This document shows positions 12,305-22,439 of a DNA stretch of 64,000 nt, piece after piece. The DNA is taken from contig CM052362.1 of the NCBI GenBank assembly GCA_028551475.1, positions 17,156,021 to 17,220,020 of the forward strand, read 5' to 3'. Under the pieces are notes generated by a model, which ran no database searches, was not told the DNA's origin, and saw only the letters and a program-made list of their open reading frames with translations. The first letter of the stretch is position 1; the number at the start of each line of letters is the position of its first letter. Source of the stretch: Casuarina equisetifolia. Taxonomy: Eukaryota > Streptophyta > Magnoliopsida > Fagales > Casuarinaceae. The position numbers and the translations under genes were made by a program.

Positions 12305-12532
12305 TATTGAAATAGGTATTATGTAGTGGGCTTTGTACATAAGTTAGTGTTGGCCCGTTAGTTATCTAGCAGGCCCATTAGTCTTGTTTTGAATTCACAT
12401 TTAAGTGTAAAAATATTGTACAGATTGGTTACACAGTTTTATGAGAATGCAAGATTGCCGCTGGGCAAACTTCCCACAGATCTCGATTTTTGCATTTTGT
12501 GTTTTTCTCTATTTCATGCTGTTTTCTCAATA
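12305..12532 (+). repeat. Copia-1 3' LTR
   Basis: It is a 228-bp partner of the left LTR. It is preceded by the polypurine tract and followed by the caact duplication at 12533-12537. Confidence 0.93.
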
Positions 12533-12537
12533 CAACT

Positions 12538-12924
12538 CTATTACCAAATGTTATGAGTCAGTTTTCCTGTGACCGGAACTTTATAAACGGATGGTGGGTT
12601 TGGATTCGTAGGATGAAAGTTTGGGTTTTTCGGAGCTTGTCTGCCTCTTCTGTGAGCCATGCTCACTAACTAAGGTAGGAGAACGCTAAATTGGTGCACA
12701 AGAGCACATCAAGTCCTAAGACGAAAATGTCTTTAATTCCAAGCTAAATTAATTGAACGATTGTAATGGAATTATCATGGGAGGAGAACTACCATCCATG
12801 CTTGGATGATATTAGCATTAAGTGGGTAATATGTAATAATAAGTCGTAGTCAATGGGAGATGATGAGCACATTAGAGATCGAATAAGAGATGCTTTCAAT
12901 TGCAAGCCAATAAGAGGTGATGAG
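12538..12924 (+). repeat. Repeat family R, copy 4, left half
   Basis: Positions 12538-12770 match 4985-5200: both begin with a taccaaa-type primer-binding-site relic, then have the gttttcc block, a 'gtttgg..ttttt..gagctt' block and a 'gagccatgctcactaactaagg' block. The right half of this copy reappears at 18830-19090, beyond Copia-2. The part at 12770-12924 has no match in copy 3 and looks like extra internal sequence. The relic PBS (complement of 12533-12547) overlaps the target duplication of Copia-1. Confidence 0.6.
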
Positions 12925-13291
12925 AAAAGAAAGAAAAAAAGTTACAAAGAATAACATGAGGAAGAAGAAAGAATTACACGAGACCTGAAGCTTTGTTGTA
13001 TTAACTAGCAAAGGTGATTTACAAAAGCTTAAGAGCTGTTTATATAGAGGTACATGAGGATAATATAGTCTAATCAAAGAAGATAAGTTACAACTAATAA
13101 CTTATTAGGAAACTGCTTCACAAATAGAGATGGCAGTTATGTTGAGTTGTTAAATAGTTGGAATCTATTATGTTGAGCTAGATATCTGAGATGGAGAATA
13201 AGTTGGTAATGCAGGAGAGTTGTTGGGTGTCTGATGTTTTGAGATATTGTTGCTGCTTGTCCCTTGCATGGTTTGAACATATTCATCAACA
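12925..13291 (-). repeat. Copia-2 3' LTR (367 bp)
   Basis: On the minus strand it starts tgttgatgaat and ends ctttctttt. It contains about 99 bp (about 13026-13125) absent from the other LTR, including a TATA-like box (minus strand tatataaaca, about 13037-13046). Confidence 0.88.
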
Positions 13292-13880
13292 TGCCCTTTC
13301 AAACTTGGGATGGTTATCAAACCAAGTTTGTTTCTAAAGGATAGAAAAGTGGGTTTGGTCAAAGGTTTGGTTAAAATATCTTCCAATGGACGTTTTGTGG
13401 AGATGTATTTGGTTGTAACTAGATTAGGAGCCACTTTTTCTTTTACAAAGTAAAGTTCTATTTCCATGTGTTTGGTTCTTCCATGAAAACTTCATTTCGT
13501 GGTGAGTTTAAATGCTGCCATGTTATCACAGTGGATGATCGTTGAAGAGGCTGTTGAGTTCCAAGATCTCTAACCAAAGAGCATAACCAAGTAGCTTCAA
13601 TAATAGTTTATGCAAGAGCTCTGTACTTAACTTTAGCTGAGGATTGAGCCACAGTTGTTTGTCATTTTGAACTCTATGAGACCAGATTGCTTCCCAAAAA
13701 GAAGCAATAACCAGATGTAGAACAATGAGTTAACTTACAACCTGCCCAATTTGAAACACTATAGCCACAAAGGTTCTTAGTGCTAAATGAATGCGAATGT
13801 AATCCAAAAGTAAGAGAACCACGAAGATATCTCAGCAAGCAGTTGTGATTATGATAATCCAAAGTGGTGGGTGTGTGCAT
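13168..13880 (-). pseudogene. Copia-2 RNase H fragments
   Basis: Two minus-strand pieces are recognisable. Piece 13674-13880 has LLRYLRGSLTFGL followed by the region around an Asp-containing 'YSVSNWAGC', where functional proteins have an Asp-Ser-Asp type motif, so a catalytic acid appears lost. Piece 13168-13467 begins with the IELYFVKEKV block and continues DILTKPLTKPTF and RNKLGL, the usual copia Pol C-terminus, and runs into the 3' LTR. They are in separate frames and separated by stops. Confidence 0.8.
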
Positions 13881-14418
13881 TGATTGACACGTGGAATTTA
13901 CTGGGAAGGAAATTTTTGGTCTTGTGATTGTAAGGTACTACAAAGCTCCAACTATACTTTGAAACAAAGTAAGGATAGCACAAGGTGTTGAGTGGTTTTT
14001 TAATGATGGAGGCTTAGTTACAAGCAAGGTAGAAATAGGCTTGTTGTGCAGCGTTGAAGCACGCCTTAAGGTATCTAGTGTAAACTACTTTTGAGGGAGA
14101 ATATATCTGGTACAATTTCAATTCCTAAGAAATAATGAATATTTCTTAGTGACTCAAGGGGAAACTCACTTCACAAGTGAGAAATCAAATCTGAGATGGC
14201 CTAGTCAGAGTTTCTTGTTATTAATAGATCATCCACATAGAGTAGTAGCCAAATGATCGTCTTTGTGATTGTAGATAAACAAGGAAGAGTCATAAACTAA
14301 GTAGAAAAATCCATACTCTAAGAGATACGAGCTAAAACGGTCAAGTCATGCTCTTGAGGCTTGTTTCAAGCCATAGAAAGCCTAGTAAAGGCATCAAACA
14401 ACAGATGGATTTGCAGAA

Positions 14419-14895
14419 TCAACAAAACCTGGTGGTTGTTTCATGTGGTGTGTCCAGAAAATCGTGCAAAAATGCATTGGAAACATCAAATTGTCGTGCT
14501 GATGAGTGCTGAATTGTTTTCAAAGAGAGGACTAAATGTATAGTAGTTGGTCCCACAACCGAAGAGAATGTATCAAGATAATCCAGCCTTTCAATTTGGT
14601 GAAAACCTTTCTCTACAACTTGGGCTTTTAATCTAGAAAGGGAACTATCAGTTGATAGTTTTGGCTTAAACACCTATTTGTAGCCTACTGTATGCATTTT
14701 TGGCTGCCGAGGTTCAAGAGTCAAAGTTTTGGTTTGTTTGAAGGCTTCCATTTCCTTAAACATTTGTAGTAGACCAGCCTGGATGTTAAAGAGCTTCTTG
14801 GACAAAACATTACTTTGGATTAGGTTTGAAAATTCCCTTTTAAGGTCGACTAAGCATTGTGGGTTTTGATAGAGGAGTAGGATCTGGAAAGGCAT
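14419..14895 (-). pseudogene. Copia-2 reverse transcriptase fragments
   Basis: The minus strand shows the N-terminal half of a copia reverse transcriptase: SRLKAQVVEKGFHQIERLDY, then TFSSVVGPTTIHLVL, then QFDVSNAFLH with the first catalytic Asp. It is preceded by a block (14674-14895) that fits the region just before the polymerase. The YVDD box was not found in a clean frame. Confidence 0.78.
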
Positions 14896-15600
14896 CAGTC
14901 ATGCTAGTGGAATTCTCTTATTTGAATTATGGTTGTGCATGAGGTACATAAGATAAATGTTGAGATGCTGCTGGAGAATCAGAAGCTTAAATGTCAACTT
15001 GTATCTGGCGAGGAACATTGGTATAGAAGGGCGATGCTTCATTATATCATCAGGTTATGCTCTCAATTCTAGTGCTAAAGGACAGAGATGGTGTATCAAT
15101 ACAAATGAGTAGAATTTGCAGGTAGGCTTTTGGAAAAAGATGTTGACATGGGAGTAGTAGGACTTCTAGTATTTGGAGACACAATGTCATCAATGAAAAT
15201 AGATAGGAACAAAAAGACTTGCAGAATTCTTATGTGTTACACTTGTCGGAGTGGTTACAGCAGGTGGAAGTAAGAAGGATCTTTGTGATGGTGAAGGATG
15301 TGGAGCAAAATCTGTAATCGAATTTGTAGGGAGGTGGTCTGATGCACTGACTCCTACAGGTTCCTTATCGACAAAAGATTGTATTGCAGTAGTTGGATGT
15401 GACGAGAAGACTGGTGCACTAGCTGCAGTAGTTGTTGCAAGTCCATGATTTGCAAAACACTAAGGAGCAATAGGCTGGTTTGGCGATAAGAGAGGTGCAT
15501 TGGCTGCTGTAATTGCATCAACTATAGAAGATTGGATGTCAACTGAGGAAGGAAGGTGTATAGGAGATGGAAGGCTTGCAGGTGCACTTTTGTCTAAGTG

Positions 15601-16755
15601 TTAAGAATTATGAAATTGTAGTGCTTTACTGCTGCTGGATGTGGAGACAGGGTGCAACGCAAAATCAATGTAGGTTGCTAGAAACACAGCGTGGGAAGAG
15701 GATACTTGATTTGATACTTTAGATAAGGGAAAAATGTGCTTATTAAACAAGACATGAATGGAGACGTAGTCACGTCCTGAAGGAAAATGGAGATAGTGAT
15801 ACCCTTTGCGCAAGTCACTATATCCCAGAAATATGCACTGTAAGAAGCATTCACACAACTTATTGGAGGCATAGTCCCTTAAATAAGGCAATTAAGAGCA
15901 TTCAAATACTTAAAGATGTGATTAATTAGGTTCTTTTCCAAAAAGCAGAAAGATGGGAGAGTTATGTCCAAGGCTTGGGGAAGGAAGTCTATTAATAAGA
16001 AATACAGCAGTAGAAAAGGCCGCAAACTAGCACTTTTAAGGAAGATGTGACTCAAACATCAATGTTTGTCTAAGTTCCACAACATGCCGATGTTTCCTCT
16101 TGACAATTCCATTATGCTCAAGCATACGTGGACATGAAAGTCTATGATGAATGCCATGTGCAGAAAGATAGTTTATCATATCTGCATTGACATATTCTCC
16201 TCCATCATCAGTTTATAAAATCTTAATAGGAGTTCCAAACTATTTTTCAACCAGCGCTTAAAAAGTAACAAACACATAGAAATCATCTAATTTATGTTTA
16301 AAAGAATAAATCCAGGAGTAGCATCTACAATCATCAACAAAAACAATGTAATATCGAAAACCTTAGAAAGACAGCGCAGGTAAGGGCCCCCAAAGGTCAT
16401 TGTGAACCTTCTCAAGAGGACATATAGAATGTGTTTGAGAAGCTGGAAATACAAGTTTACAGCTTTTGCTAAGTGGACAGGAAATACAGAAAATAAATTT
16501 GCTAGACTTATCAGCAGTTTTCTTATTATGTTGGAGATACTTTAGTAGTAATTCTCCTAGATGACCAAAACGTTGGTGCCAGATTCCGAAATCAGCTAAG
16601 CAATATCGTTTGGAGAAAAGTGCATGAAAGTTATTTTCTGGCAGCATATAAAGGCCCTTGTGTCTAAGCCCTTTTGCTAGTAGTTTGCGTGTCTGCAGTT
16701 CCTCAATGTAGAAGTAGTTCTTAGTAAAAAAAAAACTAGCATGGACAGCAGGCAC
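15601..16755 (-). pseudogene. Copia-2 integrase fragments
   Basis: Piece 16363-16755 carries a GAG-pre-integrase zinc finger (WHQRFGHLG, then CISCPLSKSCK) and the start of the core (VHNDLWGPLP). Piece 15601-15891 carries the post-core block CIFLGYSDLRKGYHYL. Between them the core is degraded; short matches to the catalytic-core region lie at about 16050-16250 on the minus strand but are split by stops. Confidence 0.8.
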
Positions 16756-17374
16756 TCAATCTGGACACAAATAACAGATTTCGTTGAACATGTGGTGCCA
16801 CCAAAAAATCATTCAAAGGGATGTTAGAATTAGGTAAATAACTAGTACCAGTTTGAGTAATATCCAAGACTTCACCTTTTCCAACTTGGATTTTATCTAA
16901 ACCGTGGTAAGGTAAAGAGGAAATCAACTTACCTTCTGTTGCAGCAACATAAACATTAGTGTCAAATTGGGACTCCAATCATCTTGCTCTAGTGATCCGT
17001 CATTGAGATGTAATGCGGCAAGAGCTTGAGGAATTTCTATAGATTGATATGCATGATCAAGCAAGCGATAGCAATCAATTGCAAAATGACCTTTCTTGGA
17101 GCAAATTTGACAGATTGTATTGTTCATAGATCCTTATTCTTGCAGAGTTTCAGCGCATCAAGCATGTCTCCCATTTTGTGTAGAAGTAGGAAAACCAAAT
17201 CCTTATAAAGAAAATGATTGAAAAAAGTTTGAGAATTACCTCTGCCTCCTGCAATTGATCTTCTAGAGCCACGTATGGATTTCTGGGTGAAGAAGGCAGA
17301 ATTGTGATCCATTGTGGGATTAAATCATACATGTCGGGCATCATATGCTTGAAGTTGACCAATAACGTCCCCAT
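16736..17374 (-). pseudogene. Copia-2 gag end, zinc knuckle and protease remnant
   Basis: The minus-strand frame 16924-17127 has an intact CCHC knuckle (CQICSKKGHFAIDC). The next piece, 16736-16978, has the protease-to-integrase linker (SLPYHGLDKIQVGKGEVLDI, then VQRNLLFVSRL). The place where the Asp-Ser-Gly active site should be reads FDTNVYVAATEG, so the catalytic motif is damaged. Upstream pieces 17124-17374 fit the gag C-terminal part. Confidence 0.75.
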
Positions 17375-17994
17375 ATGATGGAATTGGCGGGCTAAACATT
17401 GCTACTAGAAAGGATTTATATTCCTTTCCTAGTCCTTGCAAGAGTCTGAAGGCTTTGTCTAATTCAATGAGTGGTTTTCCCATCGCACTCAACTAATTGC
17501 AAAGGGACTGAAATTCAACTAAGTAGACTTGCAGTTTCTTGCTATCATTGCCTAGAGTACGGAGCTTCAATTGTATTTCGTATTCTTGAGTAGCGGTCTG
17601 CTTCACAAAATGATCGCAGTGTTGATCACACTTCTGCAACATGATTGAGCTCGAAAACTATGCCTATAGTTTCTTCAGAAAGAGAACTAAGGATCCATGA
17701 TTGCACCAAATCATCACTCTATTCCCACTGCTCATAGGCAAGATTGGGAACTTCCTTGTCATTAATGAGAGTGACTCATGCAGAAGGTGGAATTGCCCCT
17801 GTAGCAAAACCAGTGAGCCTATATGTGCATAGAAGAAAACACATCCGAGTAGACCAAGGAATATAATTTGTTTCATTGAGTTTTAAGGAATGAAATTTTC
17901 AATATTTACACCAATAGGAAAGGGATAAGTAGGCTTGTCATCCATGGCTGAAAAATGAGCAAAAAGCATAGCAGGAGACTCTACTCCAATACCA

Positions 17995-18262
17995 AAAAGA
18001 AAGAAAAAAAGTTGTAGAGAATAGTATGAGGAAGAAGAAAGAATTACACGAGAGAGCCTTGAAGCTTTGTTGTATTGATTGTCAAAAGTAATTTACAAGA
18101 GAGATGGCAGTTATTCTGAGATGTTAGACAATTGGAATATGTTCTGGTGAGCTGGATATCTGAGATGGAGAATGAGTTGTTAATGCAGGAAAGTTGCTGA
18201 ATGTCTGATGTTTTGAGATATTGCGGCTTCTCCCTTGCACGGTTTGAGCAGATTCATCAACA
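17995..18262 (-). repeat. Copia-2 5' LTR (268 bp, shortened)
   Basis: It aligns with 12925-13291 at both ends but lacks the central 99 bp that hold the TATA-like box. It is flanked on the right by atgag (18263-18267) and on the left by the primer-binding site. Confidence 0.88.
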
Positions 18263-18267
18263 ATGAG

Positions 18268-18829
18268 CATGTTAGAGAGCCAATAAGAGTGGTTTCGGTT
18301 GCAAGCTCAGTTGGGTACCCGACGTCACCATTGCAATAGCCAATTGGAGGTTTTCAGCAGGTCACAGAGCCAATTGGAAGTGGGAAGATATTATTTGATT
18401 CTAAACCATTTTGTGTATATAACATAGGAGGCAAGTGTAATCGGGAGACACTTGATGAATTAAACATGTGTTAGCTCCCTTGATGAGGTTTGCGTATGCT
18501 TCCCCATAGAGTCGCGTTTTTCGTTCTTTGCATCTTCTGGTTAATCTGTTTGTGAATTCCTGTGAGGGTGAATTCTCCTTCCCCGCAACTTGCATTCTTT
18601 GTTCTTTTCAATACTCTGTTCGTCACTGTTTGTGAATTCTCGTGAGGTCAGCTACTCCCTACCTCTGGGTTGCTTGATTTTCTTCTTTGTTTGAGGTTTT
18701 TGTGGGATGGCATCATAGGTAAGAAGAAGGCTCTTCATAAGTAGTTGGGGTTTTGACCCGAAGCTGCAATCTCAACGGCCCACTACACACGCTCTTTTGC
18801 CCAGAATCACCACAACTATCCTTCTTAGA
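18268..18829. other. Unassigned sequence inside repeat copy 4
   Basis: The first 50 bases resemble 12845-12900 (both read gagcacattagag/gagcatgttagag and then ccaataagag), so a short stretch was already repeated before or around the insertion. A 'tgtgaattcctgtgagg' type motif occurs at about 18548 and 18626. No coding similarity was seen. Confidence 0.4.
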
Positions 18830-19090
18830 CAATGTTTAAATGCATTTAAAGGTGCAACTCTTCTCCCGAGGTCTATCATTTGGGACAAATCCAACAGTTG
18901 AAAGGTGTTATAGCCTAATTTAATGGCTAGAATCAAATAAATATTCTAACATTGGACCTCTAACCAAAGTCTTCTTGCTATCTCTCACCCAATTAACTTA
19001 AAACTCACTTCAAAATACTCTCTAAGGGACTTTTTTACAAGCGAAAATTACTGAACTAGGCTAATGAGATTCAAGATTGAGATAACGTTT
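18830..19090 (+). repeat. Repeat family R, copy 4, right half
   Basis: It matches 5215-5460: tgcatttaaaggtgcaactc, then a gacaaatccaacagttgaaagg block, then 'taatggctagaatcaaataaa' type sequence, then 'tcttcttgctatctctcaccc'. It continues the copy begun at 12538. Confidence 0.6.
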
Positions 19091-21580
19091 GTCACCTTGA
19101 AATGAAATAGAGACCTATTTGTTTTTCCAAATCAATCCCACTCTTAGAATAGATCATAGAAAATGTCATATTTAATTGCAGAACAAATAATGTTTTGGTG
19201 GCCTAGATATGTCTTATCTCTTCCTTGGAGTTGGACTTCAAAAAGGGACAAAAACACTATGATTGGTTGCAAAAACTTGATAGAATGACCTTCCTCTACG
19301 GTAACATTTACTCTTGTTATTGCAGGTGGATAGGAGAAAATTAGAAACTAAAAGAAAGAAAGGTTTTTTTTTCTTCATAGTGTAAATATCAATACCACGT
19401 AATACGACTTTGTTTTCTTGTATTGTAAGGCTCTAACTTTTCCATTCCTCTTAATTCCAAATTTGAAACTAGGTGGCAAAAGAAATCCTAGGAATGTAGT
19501 AGTTTTTTGAGGTGATAGATGAAGCTAAGCGCACTATTAAAATAGTGGGAAAGTCAATGGAAAAAATTCTATATTCAGCTATAAGGAATTGTATAATTGT
19601 TAGCTTGAACTTGTAGGCTTGAACCGTATTCTAAGTAACGAATATAATTAATCACAAAATAATATACAGAATAATACTAAAAACATTATAGGAAATACTA
19701 TAAGATCATAGTGGCAACATTGTTGGCATATCTTTGTATTCATTGAGTAACTTCATCCAATATTGTCTTATACAAGTTATGCGTTTAAAACAATAATTTG
19801 GAACCAGAATTCAAGTTGGTGCTGACGGTGACGGCCGTGACAATGACTGATGCATAGAAGCCGGGCTACCTCAGAATTATTGGGGGGACATAAACCAGTG
19901 AAGTCACGAGATCAAAAAATGACCATAAGAATATCAGAAGCCCTCCGAAGCCCTTCGAAGGTATGGAATTAGGGATAATAATCAAAGAATTGGATTAGGT
20001 CTATTTATATTAGACCTAGAGGCATTAGATCTATTTATATTACAAGATTGTACAATAATAAAGGAAAAGAATACAAATTGTTCTCTATACATCTATTTTT
20101 TAAAGTATAAGGATTTCCTAGAAATCTATTTTTCGTATAAAAATTCCTTATAAATTTATTTTCTAAAATATAAAGATTATTGAGGGACAAAATAATCATA
20201 ATTAGACCATATCTCCAATACTTTGTATCGGCGAGTACCTTTTCGAAATGTTCATAACTGGGCACTGAAGAAGCATGTCTGAAGTGACCTTTCATGTACC
20301 ATTTTTTTTCCGTTAACATTGGTTTCTACAAAATTGAAAATATATTTTGTTTTTCTTTGACATATTATTTAATCTTATTTATCGTTCGAATATAGCAAAA
20401 GATGTTAATAAATTGGATCAAGTTATTGAGAAGATATAAGAGATAAATAAATTTATGATTTTAAATTTTATTTTGATTAATGGTTGGCTTAAAACTAAAT
20501 GATAATGCAAAGCACGAGGTTTTTTTTGTTAAAAAAGGTTTAATATTCCACCAAAACTAATTATTTAGAGAAGTAGACAATACTTTATATACACAAATCA
20601 AACTAAGATTTAAATAATTTTAATATACTATATCTTTTTCTAGGTAATGACTAGGATTTGATTTCACAAACAATAAAATATTGTTATTTGGATTTACCGA
20701 GCTCTAAAGGTTATCTAATCGACCTGTGCCAAATGTAGACGGATGTCTATGGTGGAGCCCCGCAATCCCATCACCGAAAAGTGAGGACAATCTAGCCATG
20801 AAGTGATTGCCTGCTGCCTTGTGCCCAATGAGAACCATCCATTACTAGCCCAGATGCACAGCACTGTCTATGTTTTTGGTCTATATTCAACCGAGATGGA
20901 GAAAGTCTTGCCCTAGTTGGGTCCCAAAGACGATGGCTTGAAGTGAAGTAGAGTTGAACACATGCTTACTAAGGTGGTTGAGAAAGAAGATGGGGGGGGG
21001 GGGGGGGGGACAACATCAACGGTGGGCGTACTTCATCTCATTTTTCTAAGGTCAGAATCTTTTCAGTCACTGTACTTGTAAAATGTCACCCGTCGCATCT
21101 AAATTCTTTGATGTTGTCGCCGTCCACCGTGCAGCTCCAGCCACACAGCCAGCAGCCTCTGCCACATGGCTTGCATTTTCTTTTTCGTGACAGACCACGA
21201 AATAGTCTGCTGTCCTTTGAATGCGTATGTTTTAAGGATTACTTCCGCAAGAAGTAATACCATGTAATTGTTGTATATAGAAGACGTTTGTTGTGAAGCA
21301 AAATTAAGAGAGCAATTTTTAAATTTTACCTTTGGATACTGCTGCTGAGCTTTCCGGCCAACGAATATCCGGTAGTATCAACCTTTTCAGCTTATGGAAA
21401 CTACAAAACGTGGTCTCTAACGAGGCAATAGCATGTGAAAATGGAGAGTTTGGTACGTCTTGTTTTGGCTTTATATGCGGATTCTTGCAAGAAAAGGCCA
21501 ATGGAACCTCCCTTTTTCGATCATTGTAGTCTCTTCTTTCCAGTACGAAATTGACAGGCATTGACAATCCATCCGCGTAA
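19091..21580. other. AT-rich intergenic DNA
   Basis: No coding frame with family similarity was found. A run of 18 G lies at 20992-21009. The two overlapping frames at 21319-21567 show no family similarity. Confidence 0.45.
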
Positions 21581-21583
21581 AAG

Positions 21584-21641
21584 TATGGCAGGGACTTTAG
21601 GAAATGATCATTTATGGCAGGGACTGTAGGAAATGATCATT
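21584..21641 (+). repeat. 29-bp tandem repeat, two copies
   Basis: The unit begins tatggcagggact and ends gatcatt. Copies at 21584-21612 and 21613-21641 differ at one base (t/g). A third copy starts (tatg) and then diverges. Confidence 0.9.
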
Positions 21642-21891
21642 TATGCCTTTCATTCTCGCAAAGTCAAGAAACAAAGCAGGTCTAGGGCCCTGCTTCATCA
21701 CGAGTACTGCTTGTGACAGTTTGTTGGTTGAGAAAGAAGATCTATCAGGATACCACATGGCGTCCAGACAGAACTCAGCTATCCTCTGAGTACAGTACGG
21801 GGTGGCTGCACGGGCCCAGAGTTCACACTTAAACGTCACGGAGAATAATGTTGACTAACGATATTGGGACCAACTGGTGAACGCCTGCTTC

Positions 21892-21992
21892 AATGTTTAT
21901 GCGTCTCTGTCAAATGACTTCTGGTCCTATCTGTTAGAGAAGCGCAAAACCACACGCTCCGTGGCTGGTGCTGACAGAGACGCATAAACATT
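21892..21992. repeat. Perfect 21-bp inverted repeat with 59-nt loop
   Basis: The arm at 21892-21912 begins aatgtttatgcgtc. The arm at 21972-21992 is its exact reverse complement, ending gcataaacatt. One mismatch beyond the outer ends, pairing resumes (gctt/aagc), giving about 26 bp with one mismatch. The transcript could fold into a stable hairpin. I cannot assign it to a known MITE or microRNA family. Confidence 0.85.
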
Positions 21993-22206
21993 AAAGCTGA
22001 CACTATCCAAAAGAGAACAATGCAGCCCGTCGAACGGGCCTACAAATCCAAATCAGTGAGACCAAATAATTTTCGTTCAGAGTGTTGCCTCTTCTAAATA
22101 TGGAGGCTTTATCTCAGAAGCTCTCACCTTGAAGGAAGCAAGAAAGATCTAAACAGACTGAGCTTTACAGCCCAAGAATATCCTCTCTTGCTTTCTCTTT
22201 TTCACT

Positions 22207-22437
22207 ATGGAGGAAAAGGGCCTTTCCTCCGGAGATTGCCCCTCAATCTCGCCGGCAACCAAGCGACCCCGGCTGTCCGAACGCCCAGTTGTCGAACAAA
22301 AAGAGGATCTCCAGGTACAACAGACAATCAATTCGCTCTTTTTGTCACCAATCCTCCATAAAATATTCCAACCAGCTTGTTTGTTAGTTTATATGCTTAC
22401 ATGGAGCTGTACGTATATTGTTGTGCGTGTGAATTAA
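22207..22437 (+). CDS. Short unassigned ORF, possible first exon
   Basis: The frame starts MEEKGLSSGDC and continues with a basic, proline-containing stretch (SPATKRPRLSERP) that looks like a nuclear targeting or leader segment. A plausible splice donor (ccag then gtacaa) follows at about 22314; beyond it the frame turns hydrophobic and ends at 22437. Upstream (22080-22200) is a pyrimidine-rich leader-like stretch. It could be the leftover first exon of a lost gene or the start of the SUMO protease locus downstream; I found no continuation in the next 1.5 kb. Confidence 0.3.
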   Translation: MEEKGLSSGDCPSISPATKRPRLSERPVVEQKEDLQVQQTINSLFLSPILHKIFQPACLLVYMLTWSCTYIVVRVN

Positions 22438-22439
22438 TG

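Larger units (their letters stand above)
7014..12532 (+). mobile_element. Copia-1: Ty1/copia LTR retrotransposon, full length, inactive
   Basis: The element runs between two 228-bp LTRs (7014-7241 and 12305-12532) and is flanked by a 5-bp target duplication caact (7009-7013 and 12533-12537). A primer-binding site starts right after the left LTR (tggtatcgcggagc, from 7242). A polypurine tract (aagggggag, about 12296-12304) lies right before the right LTR. Order inside: gag, zinc knuckle, protease, integrase, reverse transcriptase, RNase H, which is the copia order. The LTRs differ at about 10 sites (about 4%), most of them transitions. Gag and the early Pol region carry frame breaks, and Pol carries four in-frame stops, so this copy cannot make a complete polyprotein. 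Confidence 0.95.
12925..18262 (-). mobile_element. Copia-2: older Ty1/copia element on the minus strand
   Basis: The element is bounded by LTRs at 12925-13291 (3' LTR of the element) and 17995-18262 (5' LTR), with a 5-bp target duplication atgag (12920-12924 and 18263-18267). The primer-binding site (minus strand tggtattggagtag, ending at 17994) abuts the 5' LTR. A short polypurine stretch (minus strand tgaaagggca, about 13292-13301) abuts the 3' LTR. From 5' to 3' on the minus strand: gag, zinc knuckle, protease remnant, integrase zinc finger, reverse transcriptase start, RNase H end. Every domain is split by stops and frame breaks, and the LTRs differ far more than those of Copia-1, so it is the older insertion. 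Confidence 0.9.

Noticed and set aside
22207..22314. First exon of a dUTPase-like gene
   Set aside because: The N-terminal composition reminded me of plant dUTPase leaders, but none of the conserved dUTPase motifs follow in the window.
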